In this document: piece by piece, positions 15,969-25,254 of the stretch | Numbering within the stretch: the first letter of the stretch is position 1 | How the letters are laid out: each line of letters opens with the position of its first letter | Assembly: GCA_938020445.1 (NCBI GenBank) | Contig: CALIIC010000199.1 | Coordinates: 1 to 37,547 of the forward strand | Direction: 5' to 3' | Length of the DNA: 37,547 nucleotides | Source: an uncultured Flavobacteriaceae bacterium | Lineage (GTDB): Bacteria > Bacteroidota > Bacteroidia > Flavobacteriales > Flavobacteriaceae | Made by a program: the position numbers and the translations under genes | Notes under the pieces: generated by a model | What the model was told of the DNA's origin: nothing | Database searches by the model: none | Seen by the model: only the letters and a program-made list of their open reading frames with translations

Positions 15969-18900
15969 ATGAGTTTTTTAAATTCTATATTAAAGACATT
16001 CGTCGGAGACAAATCAAAGAAAGATGTCAAAGAACTTGGGCCTTTGGTAGACAAGGTCAAATCGTTCGAATCACAGTTGGCCCAGTTAGATGATGACGGA
16101 CTACGAAACAAAACAGCGGAGTTCAAAGAAAAGATAGCGGCGAATTGCAAAGAGGTAGCGGATAAAATTACCGTTCTGGAAGAAGAGGTAAAAGCCTCTA
16201 CCGATATAGATAAGAACGAAGATCTATATGCCGAGATCGATAAATTAAAAGAGGAGGCCTACCGCCTCTCGGAAGATACTCTGAACGATATTCTTCCCGA
16301 AGCGTTTGCGGTGGTCAAAGAAACCGCTAAAAGATTTAAAGAAAATGAAACGATTACGGTAACAGCATCTGAATATGATCGGCAGCTATCGGGCTCCAAA
16401 GAGTATGTAGTATTGGATGGCGACAAGGCCGTGTGGAGCAATTCTTGGGATGCAGCGGGAAAGCAAGTTACCTGGGATATGGTGCATTATGATGTACAAT
16501 TGATCGGAGGTATCGCCTTGCACCAAGGGAAAATCGCTGAAATGCAAACGGGAGAGGGAAAAACCTTGGTGGCCACCCTACCCTTGTACCTCAATGCCCT
16601 TTCTGGTAAAGGAGCGCATCTGGTAACGGTGAACGACTATCTAGCGAAAAGGGATAGTGCGTGGATGGCCCCCATCTTTGAGTTTCACGGACTTTCCGTA
16701 GACTGTATCGACTATCATAGGCCTAATTCTGAAGGACGTCGCGCGGCTTACAATGCAGATATCACCTATGGTACGAACAACGAATTCGGTTTTGATTACC
16801 TCCGGGACAATATGGCGCATACCCCAAAAGATTTGGTACAACGCCCTCATCATTATTCGATTGTAGATGAAGTAGATTCTGTATTGGTAGATGATGCCCG
16901 TACTCCTTTGATTATCTCTGGACCGGTACCTGAAGGGGATCGCCATGAATTTAATGAGTTAAAACCCAAGATCAATGACATCGTTCAAAAACAGCGGCAG
17001 CATTTGACCGGAGTCTTGGCAGAATCGAAAAAATTAATTGCGGCCGGTGATACCAAAGAAGGCGGATTCTTATTACTACGTGTACATCGCGGATTGCCAA
17101 AAAACAAGGCCTTTATAAAGTTCTTAAGTGAGGAAGGGGTAAAACAATTGCTTCAAAAGACCGAGAATTTCTACATGCAGGACAACAATAGGGAGATGCC
17201 AAAGGTAGACGAAGACCTATTGTTCGTAATCGACGAAAAAAACAATCAGATAGAACTGACCGATCAAGGGGTTGAATACATTTCAGGAGCACAGGACAAG
17301 GATTTCTTTGTAATGCCCGATATAGGAGGTGAAATTGCGAAAATCGAGAGCCAAAACCTGGAAATTGAAAAAGAAGCCGAACTAAAAGAAGAGTTGTTCA
17401 AGGACTTTACCGTCAAAAGTGAGCGTATTCATACCATGAGTCAATTGCTCAAAGCCTATACCTTATTCGAAAAGGATGTGGAGTATGTTGTGATGGACAA
17501 CAAGGTAATGATCGTAGATGAGCAAACGGGCCGTATTATGGATGGTCGTCGTTATTCAGATGGGCTGCATCAGGCGATTGAAGCCAAGGAAAATGTAAAA
17601 ATCGAAGCCCTTACACAAACCTTTGCTACCGTTACCCTGCAGAACTACTTCAGGATGTATAAAAAGCTCTCCGGTATGACCGGTACGGCCATCACGGAGG
17701 CAGGAGAATTTTGGGAAATATATAAGTTGGATGTGATGGAGATCCCCACCAACCGCCCCATTGCCCGTGACGATAGAAACGATTTGATCTATAAGACCAA
17801 ACGCGAAAAATACAATGCCATTATTGATGAAGTGACCAAATTATCACAACAGGGACGCCCTGTATTGATCGGTACCACTTCCGTAGAGATTTCAGAATTG
17901 TTGTCACGAATGTTGGGCATTCGAAAAGTAGAACACAATGTCCTGAATGCTAAATTGCACAAGAAGGAGGCCGATGTAGTTGCCGAAGCTGGGAATGCGG
18001 GAATCGTAACCATCGCGACCAATATGGCAGGACGAGGTACAGACATTAAACTATCCGATGCGGTAAAGGCATCTGGCGGACTCGCCATTGTAGGGACCGA
18101 ACGCCATGATTCAAGACGAGTGGATCGGCAGTTACGAGGACGATCAGGAAGACAAGGAGATCCCGGAAGCTCGCAATTCTATGTTTCATTGGAAGACAAC
18201 CTCATGCGCTTGTTCGGTTCGGACCGGGTCGCTAAAATGATGGATAAGATGGGCTTGGAAGAAGGAGAAGTGATTCAACACTCGATGATGACCAAATCTA
18301 TTGAGCGCGCACAGAAAAAAGTAGAAGAAAACAACTTTGGAGTTCGGAAACGACTGTTGGAATATGACGATGTTATGAACGCCCAACGAGAGGTGGTCTA
18401 CAAAAGAAGACGCCATGCCTTGCAGGGAGAACGATTAAAGGTAGATATTGCCAACATGGTATATGACACCTGCGAAGTTATTGCCGACACCAACAAAGCG
18501 GCCAATGACTTTAAGAACTTCGAATTTGAACTGATCAAGTACTTTTCTATTACCTCCCCCATCTCAGAAGCAGATTTTGCGCGAATGGGTGTTCAAGAAA
18601 TGGCCAATAGTATATACAAGACGGCCTTTGATCACTACCAGCATAAAATAGAACGCAATGCCGAGACTGCTTTCCCGGTCATTAAGCAGGTATACGAAGA
18701 CAACTCGAATAAATTTGAACGGATCGTAGTGCCCTTTACAGATGGTATCAAAACCTTAAATGTGGTGACCAACCTGCAAGAAGCGTACGAATCGAACGGG
18801 AAACAATTGGTGACCGATTTTGAAAAGAACATCACCCTGGCCATTATTGACGACTCGTGGAAGACCCATCTTCGAAAAATGGATGAGTTAAAACAATCGG

Positions 18901-19331
18901 TGCAACTTGCCGTTCACGAACAAAAAGATCCTTTATTGATTTATAAGTTCGAGGCTTTTGAGTTATTTAAAGGCATGATCGATAAAGTGAACAAGGAAGT
19001 GGTTTCGTTCCTTTTCAAAGGGGAATTGCCCACGTCTAATCCAAATGAGATATCGGCAGCAAGGGAAGTATCCCGGCCAAAGGAAAATTTAAAGACCAGT
19101 AAGGAGGAGATACCGAATAGCGATGAGCTGGCGGCAAGAAATAGAGCTGCAGGGCAAACACAACGACAACGACCCCAGGTAACTGAAACGATTGTTCGGG
19201 AACAACCAAAAATTGGGCGAAACGATCGGGTTACGATCAAAAATATTATGTCTGGTGAAAGCAAGACCTTGAAGTACAAACAAGCGGAACCTTTAATTCA
19301 AAAAGGGGAATGGGTGCTTACCGAACAGTAA
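15969..19331 (+). CDS. secA: Preprotein translocase ATPase SecA
   Basis: A 1,120-aa motor that pushes unfolded preproteins through SecYEG. Walker A is MQTGEGKT (192-199), with LVTVNDYLAKRD after it and motif II DEVD at 300-303 (SIVDEVDSVLVDDA). The second ATPase half includes TIATNMAGRGTDIKL and RQLRGRSGRQGDPG. It is longer than the E. coli enzyme (about 900 aa) because of an N-terminal helical insertion (about 55-110) and extra segments in the preprotein-binding region, as in other Bacteroidota SecA. The C-terminal zinc-binding SEC-C motif is absent; instead the tail is a disordered linker and a short beta-rich end (KYKQAEPLIQKGEWVL). A strong terminator follows. Confidence 0.98.
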   Translation: MSFLNSILKTFVGDKSKKDVKELGPLVDKVKSFESQLAQLDDDGLRNKTAEFKEKIAANCKEVADKITVLEEEVKASTDIDKNEDLYAEIDKLKEEAYRLSEDTLNDILPEAFAVVKETAKRFKENETITVTASEYDRQLSGSKEYVVLDGDKAVWSNSWDAAGKQVTWDMVHYDVQLIGGIALHQGKIAEMQTGEGKTLVATLPLYLNALSGKGAHLVTVNDYLAKRDSAWMAPIFEFHGLSVDCIDYHRPNSEGRRAAYNADITYGTNNEFGFDYLRDNMAHTPKDLVQRPHHYSIVDEVDSVLVDDARTPLIISGPVPEGDRHEFNELKPKINDIVQKQRQHLTGVLAESKKLIAAGDTKEGGFLLLRVHRGLPKNKAFIKFLSEEGVKQLLQKTENFYMQDNNREMPKVDEDLLFVIDEKNNQIELTDQGVEYISGAQDKDFFVMPDIGGEIAKIESQNLEIEKEAELKEELFKDFTVKSERIHTMSQLLKAYTLFEKDVEYVVMDNKVMIVDEQTGRIMDGRRYSDGLHQAIEAKENVKIEALTQTFATVTLQNYFRMYKKLSGMTGTAITEAGEFWEIYKLDVMEIPTNRPIARDDRNDLIYKTKREKYNAIIDEVTKLSQQGRPVLIGTTSVEISELLSRMLGIRKVEHNVLNAKLHKKEADVVAEAGNAGIVTIATNMAGRGTDIKLSDAVKASGGLAIVGTERHDSRRVDRQLRGRSGRQGDPGSSQFYVSLEDNLMRLFGSDRVAKMMDKMGLEEGEVIQHSMMTKSIERAQKKVEENNFGVRKRLLEYDDVMNAQREVVYKRRRHALQGERLKVDIANMVYDTCEVIADTNKAANDFKNFEFELIKYFSITSPISEADFARMGVQEMANSIYKTAFDHYQHKIERNAETAFPVIKQVYEDNSNKFERIVVPFTDGIKTLNVVTNLQEAYESNGKQLVTDFEKNITLAIIDDSWKTHLRKMDELKQSVQLAVHEQKDPLLIYKFEAFELFKGMIDKVNKEVVSFLFKGELPTSNPNEISAAREVSRPKENLKTSKEEIPNSDELAARNRAAGQTQRQRPQVTETIVREQPKIGRNDRVTIKNIMSGESKTLKYKQAEPLIQKGEWVLTEQ

Positions 19332-19348
19332 AACACACTTCATTTGAT

Positions 19349-19380
19349 AAAAGGGCAGCATGATACATGCTGCCCTTTTT
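19349..19380 (+). terminator. Strong terminator after secA
   Basis: A perfect 10-bp stem, GGGCAGCATG (19353-19362) with CATGCTGCCC (19366-19375), a 3-nt loop, A-rich 5' flank and T-rich 3' flank. It may work in both directions. Confidence 0.95.
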
Positions 19381-19439
19381 ATTTTAACTACACACTAGCT
19401 CACCAATAAAAATGGGGTCTCGGAGGACAATCTATTGTT

Positions 19440-19484
19440 TTTCTATAGTATTTTCATGCATTTCACCCAAAGACACTATAGAAA
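19440..19484. promoter_or_regulatory. Inverted repeat upstream of the first histidine kinase gene
   Basis: TTTCTATAGT (19440-19449) and ACTATAGAAA (19475-19484) form perfect 10-bp arms separated by 25 nt. It ends 15 nt before the likely -33 box of the kinase promoter. A regulator binding site is possible; no regulator is identified. Confidence 0.45.
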
Positions 19485-19499
19485 TATGCTGGGTATAAA

Positions 19500-19531
19500 T
19501 TGGATTTTCTAACAAAACATATTTAGCTTTA
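19500..19531 (+). promoter_or_regulatory. Candidate promoter of the first histidine kinase gene
   Basis: TTG (19500-19502), 21 nt, then TAGCTTTA (19524-19531), one mismatch from TAnnTTTG. The leader to the TTG start at 19551 would be short. Confidence 0.5.
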
Positions 19532-19550
19532 CATAAAAAGCGACAATAAT

Positions 19551-20810
19551 TTGAAAACCGACCCTACCAAGGAAACCGCTCACAAACAACCGCTTATTGA
19601 TACCAGCCAAAAACTAGAACAACGGCTGCACGATAAGGTACGTTTGGTTTTAAAAGTAAATTATTTTACTTCGGTATTCGCGCTTATCTTTTTTGTTCTA
19701 TGCCTTTTTGTACTCGATATCAAGAAAGTTATTCCCTACGTGTTTCTTTCATTCGGTATTCTTAACCTAATTAATACCCTCTTATACAAGTACCATAAGA
19801 ACCTGACCCTTACCTACAATATCGTATCGATTATGACCCTGGCAGGGGCCATCATAATTACATTGTTCAGTGGTGGTATCAATAGTCCGTTTATTTTTGT
19901 GCTCGCCCTGATTGTGGTGGCGGGGTATATTACGACCAAGTCATATGGGTCGCTCTATCTAAATCTAAACCTGTTGATCATTGTGCTGATCTATTCGCAG
20001 AGCATTGCAGATTTCAGTTTTGTTTCGAATGTGGTACCCGAACAATCTAAAAATCTTTTTGCGCTACTGAGTGTTTTATTTTCGGTCTATCTCTTGGGAG
20101 GGGTCTTTGGTAAAAACCTATTGAGTTCGCACCATAACCTTTATAAGACCAAGGATGAGCTAGAGGCCAAGATCACCGAAAAAGAGACCTTGTTGAAAGA
20201 AGTACATCACCGTGTAAAGAACAATCTTCAAACCGTCTCGAGCCTCTTAAGTCTTCAATCGCGCAACAATCAAGATAAAAAAGTAAAAGAACTCCTGAAA
20301 AGCAGCCAGAATAGGGTTATTTCAATGGCCATGGTTCATGAAATGTTGTACATGCGGGAAGATATCGGAAAGATTGAATACAAATCGTATGTACAGGAAT
20401 TGGCAGAATACCTGATTAGATCCATCAAAGGAACCAGCAGTAATATTACACTTGACATTGACATACCGGATTTAAAACTGAACATAGATACAGCGATTCC
20501 CTTGGGGCTTCTTATTAATGAAGCAGTTACCAACGCCCTGAAATACGGTATTGTAGATGATAGTGAAGGAGAGATATTCATAAAGCTCAGAAAAGATGAC
20601 AAAGATGAATATGTATTGAATATAGGTGATGACGGCGTAGGTTTTGCCGAGGAGATGAACCATAAAACCACCAAGTCACTCGGGTTAAAACTAATTCACA
20701 ATCTTGCCCGTCAATTACGTGGGTCCATCATGCGAGACCTTTCTAAAAAAGGAACCCACTATATTGTAAAGTTTCGAGAGATCAGTGATCAGATTCCCTC
20801 CATGGCCTGA
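19551..20810 (+). CDS. Membrane-bound HisKA_2-type sensor histidine kinase (first of a tandem pair)
   Basis: A 419-aa kinase. TTG 19551 is the only sensible start; the next in-frame ATG would remove three membrane helices. The N-terminal half has six predicted membrane segments (about 33-188) with almost no periplasmic sensing domain. A short coiled coil leads to the HisKA_2 box KEVHHRVKNNLQ, phospho-acceptor H220. The HATPase domain has the N-box NEAVTNALKYG and G-box GDDGVGF, plus SLGLKLI. This class often signals to response regulators encoded elsewhere; none is adjacent. The next gene is a clear paralogue of the same length and order. An inverted repeat lies upstream. Confidence 0.9.
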   Translation: MKTDPTKETAHKQPLIDTSQKLEQRLHDKVRLVLKVNYFTSVFALIFFVLCLFVLDIKKVIPYVFLSFGILNLINTLLYKYHKNLTLTYNIVSIMTLAGAIIITLFSGGINSPFIFVLALIVVAGYITTKSYGSLYLNLNLLIIVLIYSQSIADFSFVSNVVPEQSKNLFALLSVLFSVYLLGGVFGKNLLSSHHNLYKTKDELEAKITEKETLLKEVHHRVKNNLQTVSSLLSLQSRNNQDKKVKELLKSSQNRVISMAMVHEMLYMREDIGKIEYKSYVQELAEYLIRSIKGTSSNITLDIDIPDLKLNIDTAIPLGLLINEAVTNALKYGIVDDSEGEIFIKLRKDDKDEYVLNIGDDGVGFAEEMNHKTTKSLGLKLIHNLARQLRGSIMRDLSKKGTHYIVKFREISDQIPSMA

Positions 20811-20860
20811 AATTCCTGATAAATCGTTTTTTAGGGCTTTTCTCGAACGAATTTCTCCTT

Positions 20861-20965
20861 ATCATGTTGATTTTATACAGAAACATGATTAGATTTACGA
20901 CAGAATCGACCTACTAGTACCCAACTAGGAATACATTTTAGAAATAGTACCTGAATTCGATTCTG
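20861..20965. promoter_or_regulatory. Palindrome-rich intergenic region between the two kinase genes
   Basis: Two perfect inverted repeats lie here. ATCATGTT (20861-20868) pairs with AACATGAT (20882-20889) across 13 nt. CAGAATCGA (20901-20909) pairs with TCGATTCTG (20957-20965) across 47 nt. No convincing TAnnTTTG promoter was found; TACATCTG at 21005-21012 is the nearest candidate for the second kinase. They could be operators or a transcript structure. Confidence 0.35.
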
Positions 20966-21029
20966 CCCGCCACCAAATTTTTACCCTCCTCAACTTGGAT
21001 GAATTACATCTGCGCGGTAAATAGGTAGC

Positions 21030-22244
21030 ATGAAAAATTCCCCTAAGAAACGGTCCAGGGTCGATGATAAGACGCAACTGTTATTAAAATTTAATTACGT
21101 CTCGGCCTTCTTAAGCCTTGTATTCGGTTTGGTATGTTATTTCTCACTTTCAATAACCGGAATAATCCCCGTGGTTTTTATTGGATACTTTGTGTTGAAT
21201 CTGATCAATCCGATCGCATTTAGAAAACATGGGAGCCTTGTGGCCATGGCAATCACTACTTCCTTACTTTCGTTATTAAGCACGCTGTTGATTACGTTTA
21301 ATAGTGGAGGCATTCAGAGTCCGTTTATTTTTGTTTTAGGACTCATCGTATTGGCCGGCTATATTTCTACCAGTGTTTTTGGACGTATTTACCTCTCCGC
21401 CATAATTACGGTAATCGTTTTAATTTTTTCACTGACCGTACTGGCCCCTTCATGGATAGTTGATACGGTACCTGCCGAATCAAAAGATTTTTTTAGCCTA
21501 ATGAGCTTGTTGTTCTCGGTATATCTATTGGGCGGGATTTTTGGGAAAAACCTTTTGAAGACCCATCATCGTCTTAAGCGCACCAAACGAAAAGTTGAAA
21601 CCAAAATACAGGAAAAAGAGACCCTTTTAAAAGAGGTGCATCACAGGGTGAAAAATAATTTACAAACGATTTCGAGTCTATTGAGTCTTCAACTTCGCAA
21701 CATTGATGATACTGCTATAAAAAAAATGCTCCGCAGTAGTCAAAACAGAGTCATAGCAATGGCCATGATTCATGAAATGTTATACCAACGCGAAGATAAT
21801 TCTCAGATAGATTATGGCAATTATGTACAAGAGTTGGTCGAGTATCTGGTACGGTCGATAAAAGGTACCAGCACCAACATTGATATAGACATCGATATTC
21901 CCAATATGAAATTTAATATCGATACGGCGATCCCCCTTGGGTTATTGGTAAATGAAGCCGTGACCAATACCCTCAAATATGGTCTTGCACAGGACAGCAG
22001 GGGTTTGATTTTAATAAAAATGAGGAAAAGCGAACAAGATGATTTTATTCTGAACATCGGCGATAACGGTGTCGGTTTCTCGAAAGAAATCACCCATAAA
22101 AATTCTAACTCATTAGGACTTAAACTAATTAACAACCTTGTAAGGCAATTACAAGGGTCTTTGATCCGCGATGTTTCTAAAAAAGGAACGCATTATATTA
22201 TTCGCTTTCGGGAAATTAGTGACCAAATACCATCAGTCAGTTAG
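21030..22244 (+). CDS. Membrane-bound HisKA_2-type sensor histidine kinase (second of a tandem pair)
   Basis: A 404-aa paralogue of the preceding kinase, from ATG 21030. It has six predicted membrane segments (about 22-175), including SGGIQSPFIFVLGLIVLAGY, nearly matching SGGINSPFIFVLALIVVAGY in the first copy. The phospho-acceptor is H205 in KEVHHRVKNNLQ. The ATPase part has NEAVTNTLKYG and GDNGVGF. The kinase cores align without gaps, and about two thirds of residues are the same by eye; both end in REISDQIPS plus two residues. The membrane parts differ more, so the pair may differ in the signal received but probably share a partner. A 219-nt gap separates the two genes. Confidence 0.9.
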   Translation: MKNSPKKRSRVDDKTQLLLKFNYVSAFLSLVFGLVCYFSLSITGIIPVVFIGYFVLNLINPIAFRKHGSLVAMAITTSLLSLLSTLLITFNSGGIQSPFIFVLGLIVLAGYISTSVFGRIYLSAIITVIVLIFSLTVLAPSWIVDTVPAESKDFFSLMSLLFSVYLLGGIFGKNLLKTHHRLKRTKRKVETKIQEKETLLKEVHHRVKNNLQTISSLLSLQLRNIDDTAIKKMLRSSQNRVIAMAMIHEMLYQREDNSQIDYGNYVQELVEYLVRSIKGTSTNIDIDIDIPNMKFNIDTAIPLGLLVNEAVTNTLKYGLAQDSRGLILIKMRKSEQDDFILNIGDNGVGFSKEITHKNSNSLGLKLINNLVRQLQGSLIRDVSKKGTHYIIRFREISDQIPSVS

Positions 22245-22434
22245 CCAAAGAACGCCTTATAATGCTCCCTGTAACGCCAAAAATACAACAGCTCCCGTTG
22301 TGGAAATATGCCTTTTTCAACACATAAAAGTAGCTTCTTCCAAATCGTTTAAAGAACAGTGTTAAGGACGCCTTTTAGTCACCGAGTATTACCAATTTAT
22401 ACTTATATTTAAACGGCTAATTAAAAATCGTTAC

Positions 22435-24969
22435 ATGCTCAAAAAACTACTCGTTTTGCTGCTTTTTTGCAGTAGTTATTCGTATTCCCAAGACTATTTT
22501 TTAGAAAAGTACAAACCGTACAACGCTGAAATCCCTTCGCCAGAAGCTTTCCTAGGGTACGGGATTGGCGAACATCACACCCGCCATGATCAAATTGTTG
22601 CCTATTTCGAAAAGTTGGCGGCCTTGTCAGATAAGGCGAGCATTCAATACTACGGAAAGACGCATGAAGGTCGAAAACTGATTATGTTGGCTATCAGTTC
22701 TCCAGAAAACCAGACCAACCTTACCGAACTTCAAAAGCAACATTTGGCCTTTACAGATCCCTCCCAGGATGTTACGAACTATGACGATGTTCCTATTTTT
22801 ATCAACCTAGCGTATAATGTGCATGGCAATGAACCCTCCAGTTCCGAAGCAGCGCTTTTAAGCGCCTATACCTTTGTTGCTTCAGAAAGTCAGGAAATAA
22901 AAAAATATATTCAAAACGCGGTTATTTTTATTGACCCTACCATTAACCCCGATGGGCGCGATCGCCATACCCAATGGGCGAACACTTACCAAGGTACTCC
23001 CAATGTATCCGACCCGCAAGATGCCGAGCACAATGAATATTGGCCGGGGGGGCGCACGAACCACTATTGGTTCGACCTTAACCGTGATTGGCTTTTGGGA
23101 ATCAACCCAGAAAGCAGAGGAAAACTAAATTGGTACCACCAATGGTACCCGAATGTGGTTACCGATTTTCATGAAATGGGGTCGCAAAGCACTTATTTCT
23201 TTGAACCGATGAAGGCAAATGGGTCGTTAGACCCTATAATGCCCAAGGAGAATTACGAAGACCTCAACAATCTTTTTGGAGCTGAATTTGCCAAAGCACT
23301 AGATAGTATCGGATCGTTTTACTTCTCTAAAGAAGTTTTTGACGGCACCTATCCGGGATATGGGTCCTCCTACCCCGATCTACAGGGCGGATTGGGTCTC
23401 TTGTTCGAACAAGCCAGTTCCCGCGGTCACGAACAAAAAACAGCTTTTGGAAAAATCACATTTCCCTTTACCATTCGCAATCAATATACTTCGAGTCTGA
23501 CCACTGTTAAAACCGCTGTTAAGAACAAGGCGTACATGCGCCAATACCAACAACGTTTTTTCAAAAGTGCGCTGAGTCGTGCGGGGAAAAGCAAAGTGAA
23601 AGGCTATTCTTTCGGAGACCCACATGATCAAAATCGCACCAAGGCGTTTATAGACAAGCTCTTATTACATAAGATCGAAGTATACCGTTCGGGCAATGAA
23701 TATGTAGTACCGACCAGACAACCACAATATCGCATGGTTCAGACCATGTTCGAGACCTATAACAAGTACCGCGATAGTGTGTACTACGATGCATCGGCCT
23801 GGTCGGTTGCCAATTTTTATAATATGAAATACCGCTCTACAACTTCTTTGAAGCAAGGAGAACGTGTCACCGCTACCGATGGGTTGGTTTCTGTGACGCC
23901 GGTTCAAAAATCGGACTATGCCTATTTAATCGATTGGGACGATTACAATGCACCAGCTGTTTTGAATTACCTTCAAGAGAAAGGGCTCGTACTATCGTCT
24001 GCATTCAAACCGTTTACGGCAAAAGTAGGCTCCGGAACACACAATTTTAATTATGGCACCTTAGTGTTACCGGTATCGCTGCAAAAGAAAGATCCCAAGG
24101 CCATATTTGACCTTTTACAAAAGGCACAGAAAAAGTACCAAGTACCCATGTATGCGGTGAATTCGGGCTATAATTTAAAGGGAGTTGATTTGGGGAGCCG
24201 TTTCGTGCGGCCCATTAAAAAACCAAAAGCCATGATGTTGATAGGTCAAGGTACCCGATCCTATGAAGCAGGAGAAGTATGGCACCTCCTGGATACCCGA
24301 GTGGGCATGCCGATCACCAAGATACCGATGCGCAATTTTGACTGGACCAACTTTGATCAGTATACTACAATGGTCATGGTTGGAGGACGCTACCGGTTAA
24401 ACAAAGGACAACAGAAAAAAATCAAGGATTGGGTCAGTAAGGGAAATACCTTGATCACGATCGGTACGGCCTCTAAATGGGCCATCGAAAAAAAGCTGGT
24501 GAAGGAAAAACTAACAGATGCTAAAAAAGATACATTGAAGAAAGACAGTATCAAAACGGTACTGCGCAAACCGTATGTCGATGCCGGTGAGAATATCGGC
24601 AAAGAAAGTGTAGGCGGTATCATTCTTAAGGTTGATTTGGATACAACGCATCCATTGGCATTTGGGTATCACGATAACACCATTCCGGTGTACAAAAACA
24701 ATACAGTGTGGCTGCGCCCCAGTAAAAGTCCGTATGCAACTGTGGCGAAGTACAGTAAAAATGCATTGATCGATGGTTTTATTACCAAAAAGAACACCGA
24801 TGAGAACCTGAAACCTTCTGCCTCCTTGGTCGTTAGTCAAGTAGGGAGTGGCCGCGTGGTCCTATTTGCGGACAACCCGAACTTCAGAGGAAGTTGGTAC
24901 GGTACGAATCGACTGTTTTTAAACGCCCTTTTCCTAGGCGATAAAATCTATGTCCCGAATGAGGACTAA
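22435..24969 (+). CDS. Secreted M14-family zinc carboxypeptidase with C-terminal amidotransferase-like domain
   Basis: An 844-aa exported metallopeptidase. A signal peptide (MLKKLLVLLLFCSSYSYSQ) is followed by the M14 catalytic domain (about 45-370). Zinc ligands are H130 and E133 in NVHGNEPSS and H246 in TDFHEMGSQS. R217 in FDLNRDW is the usual substrate-binding arginine, and E325 in GLLFEQASSRG is the catalytic base. The C-terminal part holds a region (about 595-700) like class I glutamine amidotransferase/ThuA folds (MMLIGQGTRSYEAGE, then MVMVGGRYRL) but without a clear catalytic cysteine. It is a large flavobacterial type, well beyond the single-domain size of about 300 aa. Probably periplasmic or outer-membrane associated, trimming peptides. 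A heptanucleotide array begins 4 nt after the stop. Confidence 0.92.
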   Translation: MLKKLLVLLLFCSSYSYSQDYFLEKYKPYNAEIPSPEAFLGYGIGEHHTRHDQIVAYFEKLAALSDKASIQYYGKTHEGRKLIMLAISSPENQTNLTELQKQHLAFTDPSQDVTNYDDVPIFINLAYNVHGNEPSSSEAALLSAYTFVASESQEIKKYIQNAVIFIDPTINPDGRDRHTQWANTYQGTPNVSDPQDAEHNEYWPGGRTNHYWFDLNRDWLLGINPESRGKLNWYHQWYPNVVTDFHEMGSQSTYFFEPMKANGSLDPIMPKENYEDLNNLFGAEFAKALDSIGSFYFSKEVFDGTYPGYGSSYPDLQGGLGLLFEQASSRGHEQKTAFGKITFPFTIRNQYTSSLTTVKTAVKNKAYMRQYQQRFFKSALSRAGKSKVKGYSFGDPHDQNRTKAFIDKLLLHKIEVYRSGNEYVVPTRQPQYRMVQTMFETYNKYRDSVYYDASAWSVANFYNMKYRSTTSLKQGERVTATDGLVSVTPVQKSDYAYLIDWDDYNAPAVLNYLQEKGLVLSSAFKPFTAKVGSGTHNFNYGTLVLPVSLQKKDPKAIFDLLQKAQKKYQVPMYAVNSGYNLKGVDLGSRFVRPIKKPKAMMLIGQGTRSYEAGEVWHLLDTRVGMPITKIPMRNFDWTNFDQYTTMVMVGGRYRLNKGQQKKIKDWVSKGNTLITIGTASKWAIEKKLVKEKLTDAKKDTLKKDSIKTVLRKPYVDAGENIGKESVGGIILKVDLDTTHPLAFGYHDNTIPVYKNNTVWLRPSKSPYATVAKYSKNALIDGFITKKNTDENLKPSASLVVSQVGSGRVVLFADNPNFRGSWYGTNRLFLNALFLGDKIYVPNED

Positions 24970-24972
24970 GGG

Positions 24973-25042
24973 TGAGATGTTAGATGTTAGATGTTAGATG
25001 TTAGATGTTAGATGTTAGATGTTAGATGTTAGATGTTAGATG
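24973..25042 (+). repeat. Heptanucleotide tandem repeat (TTAGATG), nine exact units plus one degenerate
   Basis: Nine exact head-to-tail copies of TTAGATG run from 24980 to 25042, preceded by TGAGATG (24973-24979), one base different. The array starts almost at the stop codon of the M14 peptidase gene. Such arrays are prone to copy-number change. Confidence 0.98.
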
Positions 25043-25050
25043 AAAAAAAT

Positions 25051-25198
25051 AAATTCAAACACAAATGTCAAATACAAACTCAAAAACCATCACTGTTCAC
25101 TGTAATGTCAGGTAGAGCGCAGTCGAGACCTTGTTGAAGGACAGGTTCGAAAGTCGGAACTTTAAAACGAAAGTACTAATTACTCAATACTGATTACT
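25051..25198. repeat. Cluster of degenerate dispersed repeats
   Basis: Between the TTAGATG array and the amidohydrolase gene there are four repeat remnants. A 23-nt block (25051-25073) recurs exactly at 31581-31603. ATCACTG TTCACTG (25089-25102) is related to the reverse complement of the CAGTGAG array at 26839. A GAGCGCAGTCGAGACC-containing block (25107-25130) resembles a family common in Bacteroidota intergenic DNA, as I recall it. A 27-nt block (25172-25198) built of loose heptamers recurs inverted at 31616-31642 with two differences. Confidence 0.7.
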
Positions 25199-25254
25199 AA
25201 AAAACCACCAAACAAGGTTTGCCAAAAAAAATGCATACCCATAAAAACCAACCA

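Noticed and set aside
22171-22365. 64-codon frame at the end of the second kinase gene
   Set aside because: It overlaps the kinase 3' end in another frame and has no domain or conserved feature.
24973-25042. Possible CRISPR array
   Set aside because: The units are contiguous 7-bp copies without spacers, so it is a simple tandem repeat. The same applies to 26839-26922.
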